DNA of 64,000 nucleotides, from contig CM022944.1 of NCBI GenBank assembly GCA_012931725.1, forward strand, positions 66,638,107 to 66,702,106. Reading direction: 5' to 3'. Every line of letters starts with the position of its first letter. Positions within the stretch are counted from its first letter, which is position 1. The stretch is from Litsea cubeba (Eukaryota; Streptophyta; Magnoliopsida; Laurales; Lauraceae). The position numbers and the translations under genes are program-made. Below the pieces are notes generated by a model, which made no database searches, was not told where the DNA came from, and worked only from the letters and a program-made list of their open reading frames with translations. Of this stretch, positions 57,343-64,000 are shown piece after piece.

Positions 57343-60300
57343 TGATGGACCGCGCATTCTGCTCGGTGCTACCGAGACTGTTGACACCAAAAATGTCACT
57401 TTGCCTCTTCAAGATCCAAAGAGCTACATGAAGTCGCAACCTGCCATAAATAGGCAAGGCTACTTCCAAAAAATCAAATCTTGTCAGAATCAAACAAAAA
57501 CTGCAAGATCCTTCAAGACAGCCAAAAGAGGAGTACACAAGAAGTTTCGGGCCATTTCAAAATCATTTGGCCTAACTTCGCTTCTCCGACAGCAGAAAAG
57601 GAGCTCTCGGCGGCGAAAGCATCGGAGACACCAAATCTTCGATCAGAGCTGATGGATGGTCTCAAAATACATCCAAAAGGCTCCACGTCAAGTTCTGAGT
57701 CAAACCGACAACGTTTGACCCTACATCAACCCTCGAACAGCTAAATCAAGACTCTCGGCAGCAAGAACCGCCGAGGCCATCACTCATTAGATAGAGCACA
57801 TGGACGGCTTCAAAATGCTTACAAGGGGCTGCACGTCAAATTTCAGGTCATTTCAAAAACATTAGACCATAGTTTGACGCTCGGAAGCCAAATCAGACCT
57901 CTCGGTGGCAAAGCTCCCCGGGACCATGGTTTCCAAGACAGAGCCTATGGATCATCTTAAAATGACTCCAATCGGTTCCCTGTCAAATTTCAAGTTAATC
58001 GGACATCGGTTGACCGCACATCAAACCGCGACATCTTCATCGCGACAAAAGCGAGTCTACTGGTGATAGGACCCCAAACAGCTTCAAAACTCAAACAAAA
58101 GCCTATGGTTGGTCTTATTTATTGCTCAGGAGGCTTCACACCAAATTTCAGGTCATTCCGACATCGTTTGACCCAGTTTCAGCTTCTGACGGAAAATCAG
58201 CAGCTCTGCGCGACAAAGTCTTCGGCTTTCTCAGGAAATTAGAAACTTTGCAAACCAAAATGCAAGGATTCTTATCAGGTTTCCTACAGGGAAATCAAGC
58301 CAATAAATGGTCAAAAATGTCAAGGAAAAATACAGAAGAAAAAAAAATCGAAAAACAGCAAAAACGGACACAAAACGGGACAAAAAGGGGGAAACCCCCC
58401 CCATGGTCGCCGGCGACCCTGGAGCCCGGGATCGCCGGGAAGGCCCCGGAAACCCCGGTTTTCGCCGTTTTTTCACGATTCGAAGCGTCCAGCCTCTAGT
58501 AGTTTTCAAAATTCATACTTTTGAGACACCAAATCCTCTGACATCCGTCAAAAACATGGGTTAATCATCAAGAGTATCAAAAAGAACATTGATCGCCACC
58601 CGGTTAATAAAAAAAAAGTGTGCTTTCTACCCGACCGATCGAGAAATCGACAGGACAGATGGCACTGACCCGCTGTTGGTAACCAACACCTGAAGTCACA
58701 TGGTCATCCGATGTCGATCTACATGAAGATCCATCGATGATCATTACCAGAAGAATCCCAAAAGACGCGGCACGGCCCCCGACTCTTCAACTGCTCGGCG
58801 ACCACTTAATCCGATTAATTGACTAGCTTTATTCCAGTCATTAATCCATTTCTTTGGATGGACCAATCAGAAGCAAGCATCCGAGAGTTACAAGTCAAGA
58901 GATTCATGACATTTAACCCATGAAACTCCTCCCATCATGGCGATTAAAGGCGATTAAATGCCCTCAATCTCCTCCGGCCAATCAGAAGCCAAGAAAAAGG
59001 AGTTACAAAATAAAGATTTAAATCCTGTAACTCCTCCCATTATGCGGCTTAATGACAATAAAAGCCCATAAACCCTCCTAAATGGCTACCTAAAAGCCTA
59101 TAAATAGGAGAGCTCTCCAAGAAGAAAGAGATCGAAGAAAAATCACAGACAGAGACACAGACAAAGCACAGAAATTCAGAGAAGGAAAAGAGAGAAAACT
59201 CTGCGGAAGTTCTACACCGACCACCGCTACAAGGTGACAAAAGTCCCTTGGGGGTACCCCCCCCCAAGGTCCTTGCCTTCTCCTCCTGCCTCCAATGGCT
59301 TAGATGTGGCTTTTCAGCCCGTCTACTCGGCTTTTTATTGGACATAGGACCTCCTTTTGGTCTTTGTCCTCTAAAAACCTGAGGTTATAGCCAAGCCAAG
59401 TGAATCAATAGCATCCTCTGTTCTCATCTGTATGGATGATGGCGAAGCCCACATATGGCTTGCGACCGTTAATCTAAACGGGTCCCCCACAATCTCCTGA
59501 GAAGTTAGATCCTCCTTTTCTTGCTTTTCATTGTAGTTTGTATTTTTTCAAAAGAGACAAAAATCACAACTCTTGTCTTTCATTATTGATAAGGATTATA
59601 AATCGCTATAAACGCCAAAATCGGCTATAAACGCCAGAAACCGGCTATAAACGCCAAAATCGGCTATAAATGCCAAAAAATCGCCTTTCACGGCAAACCA
59701 AGAAAAATTTCTCTTTTCTTAAATATATGTGCAATGGAAAACTTGAAAGAAGTTGATTTCCTTTTTACTTGCGAAGGTTGATCTCTGGATCACCACTTGC
59801 AATTCCAAGTAAAATAGAAAATCTGGCACACCCACACAACAAAAATGTTGATGTGCGCCTCTGCCCCCGGGTTACGAAAGGGTCGGACCCAACAGACTCC
59901 CACGTCCGCCAACCTCGGTAGAACCGAGCAGGAGCGCGGTCCATCAGAGGCTAGCGGACGTGGGAGTCCGTGGGGTACGACCTTTTCGCAACCGGGGGGC
60001 AAAAGCGGGCATCAACATTTTTTTGTGTGGGTATGCAAGATTTTCTATTTTACTTAGAATTCCAAGTGGTGATCCAGAGATCGACCTTCGCAAGTAAAAA
60101 GGAAATCAGCTTCTTTCAAGTTTCCATTGCACATATATTTAAGAAAAGAGACATTTTCTTGATTTGCCGTGAAAGGCGATTTTTTTGGCATTTATAGCCG
60201 ATTTTGGCATTTATAGCCGAGTTTTGGTGTTTATAGCCGATTTTGGCGTTTATAGCCGATTTACAATTCTTATCAATAATGAAAGACAAGAGTTGTGATT

Positions 60301-62597
60301 TTTGTCTCTTTTAGAAAAATACAAACTACAATGAAAAGCAAGGAAAGAAGGATCTAACTTCTCAAGAGATTGTGGGGGACTCGTTCAGATTGACGGTCGC
60401 AAGCCATATGTGGACTTCGCCATCATCCATCTAGATGAGAATAGAGGATGCTCTTGATTCACTTGGCTTGGGAATAACCTCAGATTTTTAGAGGACAAAG
60501 ACCAAATGGAGGTCCTATGTCCAATAAAAAGCTAAGTAGACGGACTGAAAAGTCATGTCTAAGCCATTGGAGGCAGAAGGAGAAGGCAAGGACCTTGGTG
60601 GGGGGGGGAGGGGGGTACCCCCCAAGGGACTTTTTTCACCTTGTAGTGGTGGCCGGTGCAGAACTTTCGTAGAGTTTTTTCTTTTTATTTCTCTGGATTT
60701 TCTATGCTTGGAAGCTGATCTAATTCTGATCTCTGGGAGTTGTTTGATTTTTTCTGATCTTTGGAAGTTTTTTGATTTTTTATGATCTCTGGGAGTTGTT
60801 TGATTTTTTATGATCTCTGGGAGTTGTTTAATTTTTTTCTGATCTGGAATTCTTTGGAATGCTCTCCAATTTGTAGGCTTTAGGTAGCCATTTAGGAGGA
60901 TTTATGAGCGTTAATTGTTATAAAGCTACATAAAGGGAGGAGTTACAAGATTGAATTCTTTATTTTGTAAATCCTTTTTCTTGGGTTCTGATTGGCTGAA
61001 GGAGATTGAGGGCATTTAATCGCCTTTATCACCATGATGGGAGGAGTTTCATGGTTTAAATGCCATGAATCTCTTGACTTGTAACTCCCATTTGCTTGCT
61101 TCTGATTGGGCCATCCAAAGAAATGAATTAATGACTGCAATAAAGCTAGCCAATCAATTACATTAAGTGGTCGCCGAGCAGTTGAAGAGTCGCGGGCCGT
61201 GCCATGTCTTTTGGGATTCTTCTGGCGATGATCATCGATGGATCTTCATGTAGATCGACATCGGATGACCATATAATTTCAGGTATTGGTTGCCAACAGC
61301 GGGTCGGTGCCATCTGTCCTGTCGATTTCTTGATCGGTCGGGTAGAAAGCACACTTTTTTGGTTGACCGGTTGGCGATGAATGTTGATTTTGATACTCTT
61401 GACGATTGACCCGTGATTTTGACGGATGTTAAAGGACTTGGTGCCTCAAAAGTATGATTTTTGGAAAATCCCAGGAGTTAGGAAGCTTCGAATCATGAAA
61501 AACGACGAAAAACGGGCTTTCCGGGGCGAACCCGGCGATTCCGGGCTCCATGGTCGTCGGGGCTGGCGACCCTGGGGGGGATTCCCCCTTAGGTTCCCGT
61601 TTTGCGGCCGTTTTTTATGTTTTTTTATTCTTTTTTCTTCTATATTTTTTCTTGACATTTTTTTTATCATTTATTGGCCTAATTTCCCGATAGAAAACTT
61701 GAAGAAAATATTTGCATTTTAGAGTCAAAAGTTTCCAATTTTTTGGGAAAGCCGAAGACTTTGTCGCGTAGAGCTGCCTGATTTTCCATCAGAAGCTGAA
61801 ACTGGGTCAAACAATGTCGGAATGACTTGAAATTTGGGGTGAAGCCTCCTGAGCAACAAATAAGACCAACCATATGCTTTTGTTTGAGTTTTGAAGCCGT
61901 TTATGTCTTATCGCCAGTAGACTTGTTTTTGTCGCGAGGGGGATGTCGCGCTTTGATGTGCGGTCAACCGGTGTCCGATTGACTTGAAATTTGACAGGGA
62001 ACCTATTGGAGTCATTTTAAGTTGATCCACGTGCCCTATCTTGGAAACCATGGTCCCGGGGAGCTTCACCGCCGAGAGGCCTGATTTGGCTTCCGAGCGT
62101 CAAAGTTTGGTCAAATGTTGTTGAAATGACCTGAAACTTGACGTGTAGCCCTTTGTAGGAATTTTGAAGTCGTCCATATGCTCTTTTTGATGAGTGATGG
62201 CCTTGGTGGTTCTCACCGTTGAAAGGCTTGATTTAGCTGTTTGAGGGTTGTGGAGGGTCAAACGTTGTCGGTTTAACTTGGAACTTGACGTGGAGCCTTT
62301 TGGATGTATTTTGAGACCATCCATAGGCTCTGATCGAAGATTTGGTGTCTTCGATGCTATCGCCGCTGGGAGCTCCTGTTCAGCTATCGGAGAAGCGAAG
62401 TTAGGCCAAATGATTTTGAAATGGCCAAAAACTTCTTGTGTAGTCCTCTTTTGGCTGTCTTGAAGGATCTTGCTGTTTTTGTTTGATTCTGACAAGATTT
62501 GATTTTTTGAAAGTAGCATGGCCTATTTATGGCAGGCTGCGACTTCATGTAGCTTTTTGGATCTTGAAGAGGCAAAGTGACATTTTTGGTGTCAACA
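57343..62597 (-). repeat. Tat-5 3' LTR, split by Tat-6
   Basis: U5 terminal 36 bp at 57343-57378 (tgatggaccgcgc in plus view), remainder 59952-62597, ending TGTTGACACC on the minus strand. The TATA box seen in other copies (ctatttatagg) is altered here (ccaatttgtagg, about 60864), suggesting a dead promoter. Confidence 0.9.
57379..59946 (+). repeat. Tat-6: solo LTR of the same family, antisense inside the Tat-5 LTR
   Basis: TGTTGACACC ... GGTCCATCA, 2568 bp; TSD GAGAC/GAGGC (57374-57378 and 59947-59951, one mismatch). TATAAATA at 59099-59106 is intact. It forms an inverted repeat of about 2.6 kb with 59952-62597. Confidence 0.9.
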
Positions 62598-63364
62598 AAT
62601 GCCCCCTCGAGGTACAGCGACAAGTTGCTTAACTTTTGTAGTCGATGTGCCTCAAAGAGATTTCTGAAGTAGAGCTTGTGACTTGACCAGGAGTCTTTGA
62701 GCAGTCTTTCTTTTGGTATTGTAGCCTTCTGAGCTTCCAGAGGAATTTTATGGCAGTGAAAGGGATCACGTACCATCTCGAGGCAAAGTTTTGAAGATTT
62801 TGGAGATGACATCAGGGATGTGGATTTGGGTTTTTGTTTTTGACCTTGTGACCTAACAAGCTGTATGTGGCAGGTTAGGGGGTCGGGTTTGGTTTTGACC
62901 GTGTGACCCAACAAGTTGTATGTGGAATGTTAGGGGGTCGATTTTGGTTTTGATCTTGTGACCTAACAAGCTGTATGTGGCAAGTTAGGGGATCAGGTTT
63001 TGGTTTTTGATTTTGGTCTTGTGACCTAACAAGATGTATGTGGCAAGTTAGGGGACCAGGATTTGGTTTGGGTTTTTTGTGGAATGTCAATTTCAAGATT
63101 TTGACTCAATTTGGTATATGAGGCTGGATGGTTTGATTTTTGGAAGCTCATGCGGCTTAGAATTCTTTTTGTATGGTCCAATCAACTCAAAAGAGGCATG
63201 AAACCATTTTTGTAAGCTCTTGGTAAGAGGGATTTCTCTTTGACTAAAAGCCCAAATTTTTTTTAAGTGCCTAGGTGGTCAAACCTGGCTCATATGGGCT
63301 AACCGATGGGACCTTAAGCTTTTGAAATGGCATAGATCTCATATGGTGTCATTTTTGTAAACAA
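62598..63364 (-). repeat. Tat-5 polypurine tract and 3' spacer
   Basis: Polypurine tract CCTCGAGGGGGCATTT (minus) at 62613-62598, then the 55-65-bp repeats with 'caagctgtatgtggc' (62840-63070). No gene seen. Homologous to 28641-29424. Confidence 0.8.
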
Positions 63365-63600
63365 TATCTAAAAATATCAACTTTGGATAGAGAATATCTA
63401 AGAATATCTTTATTTGGAGAGAATCTCTCGTGTTCCCTTTATTTTGGGAGAGAATATCTCAAGATATCTTTCTTTCGGAGAGAATATCTCAAATCTCCTA
63501 TCTTTTGGGAGAAAATCTCTTATTGATTTCTTTTTGAGAGAGAATCCATCAAGATATCTTTCTTTTGGGAAAGAATATTTCTAATTTCTTTCTTTTGGTA
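63365..63600 (+). repeat. Minisatellite upstream of the Tat-5 antisense promoter
   Basis: Seven degenerate units of about 32 bp (gggagagaatatctcaa type), homologous to 28380-28640 but in the opposite orientation. Confidence 0.75.
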
Positions 63601-63659
63601 AGGTTACTAATTACTAACACTTACCTCTTTCTTCTTTCCTTCTTTGGTTTGCTCTCTTC

Positions 63660-63667
63660 TATAAAAG
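63660..63667 (+). promoter_or_regulatory. TATA box of the Tat-5 antisense gene
   Basis: TATAAAAG 129 bp upstream of ATG 63789; conserved in Tat-1. Confidence 0.6.
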
Positions 63668-63788
63668 CAAGGAGGAGGTTGGATCTCTTGCTCTTATTGC
63701 TTTCTTTTGCAACAATCTCAAGAGTGCTCCAAGACCAAGAGTTTTTCTTTTTCAAGGATCTTCAAGCTTTTCTTCTTCTTCTCTATCA

Positions 63789-64000
63789 ATGGCTTCAAGT
63801 AAGTTTTCTTTCTCAAGAAAACTCCATTGTAGAAAGTAGGATGGTAAAAAAAGAAAGTGTTTGTTTTTTTTTTTGTTTCTTTCTTTTTTTTTCTTTCCAC
63901 GTGTTTTCTTCTCTTTTTTTTACACGTGTTTCTTTTTCGTTCTTTTTCAGTTTTTTTTATGCAGGTTGTTTTATTTTATTTTATTTTTTTTATGGGCCAG
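63789..64000 (+). pseudogene. Tat-5 antisense gene: micro-exon 1 and start of intron 1
   Basis: ATGGCTTCAA (63789-63798) followed by donor GTAAGT, identical to exon 1 of the Tat-1 gene (28203-28194). The following sequence is the pyrimidine-rich intron, and the window ends before exon 2. Whether the downstream gene is intact cannot be seen here. Confidence 0.6.

Larger units (their letters stand above)
57343..64000 (-). mobile_element. Tat-5: 3' LTR and 3' internal part of a minus-strand Tat-1-family element
   Basis: LTR 57343-62597 (with nested solo LTR), polypurine tract at 62598-62614, and the same 3' internal sequence as Tat-1 (repeats, minisatellite, antisense promoter and first exon) up to the window end. 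The rest lies beyond 64000. It was inserted into Tat-4. Confidence 0.9.

Noticed and set aside
57343..62597. Possibility that the LTR palindrome is an assembly artefact
   Set aside because: The near-perfect TSD, the sequence divergence between the arms and the 36-bp terminal piece in the expected place favour a real insertion, though read support was not available.

Overview
This window looks like intergenic heterochromatin of a large flowering-plant genome. I see no host gene, tRNA, rRNA or CRISPR array. Almost every base belongs to nested LTR retrotransposons: Ty1/Copia elements primed by initiator Met-tRNA, Ty3/Gypsy chromoviruses of Tekay/Del type, and very large Ty3/Gypsy elements of Tat type. 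The species cannot be named from the sequence. Element names used here (Tat-1 to Tat-6, Copia-1, Copia-2, Tekay-A/B) are mine. LTR ends were fixed by TG...CA termini plus target-site duplications (TSDs) or flanking primer sites.

Layout. (1) Positions 1-32023 are one plus-strand Tat element (Tat-1) whose 5' end lies outside the window. It carries decayed gag-protease, a G-patch, an integrase fused across a deleted reverse transcriptase, a repeat-rich spacer, an antisense multi-exon gene with a plant-mobile-domain (PMD)-like protein (28203 down to 21325), a second spacer, a polypurine tract and a 3' LTR (29425-32023). Copia-1 (5598-20781, TSD ATAGA) sits in its spacer, and Copia-2 (8672-14173, SIRE-like, TSD CCCAC) sits in the Copia-1 leader. 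A solo LTR of the Tat-1 family (23324-25623, TSD CCTTC) interrupts the antisense gene. (2) 32024-35160 is the 3' part of a diverged minus-strand Tat-like element (Tat-3), again with an antisense gene having a tiny first exon. (3) 35161-35729 is unassigned. (4) 35730-55762 is a minus-strand Tekay-type tandem, LTR-internal-LTR-internal-LTR, with an opposite-strand solo LTR (43810-46900, TSD ACGTG) inside the middle LTR. (5) 55766-57342 is a Tat RNase H-integrase fragment (Tat-4), and 57343-64000 is the 3' LTR and 3' internal part of another minus-strand Tat (Tat-5), whose LTR holds an opposite-strand solo LTR of its own family (57379-59946).

Relations. By-eye LTR divergence agrees with the nesting: about 5 differences in 1136 bp for Copia-2 and about 14 in about 1990 bp for its host Copia-1; the Tat and Tekay coding regions are much more decayed. 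No element here is fully coding-competent. The points most worth follow-up are the antisense gene with its own TATA box and micro-exon inside Tat elements, two independent solo LTRs inserted antisense just inside the U5 end of a same-family LTR (giving multi-kilobase inverted repeats that could make hairpin RNA), and clusters of CG-rich palindromes in the LTRs of three unrelated families.
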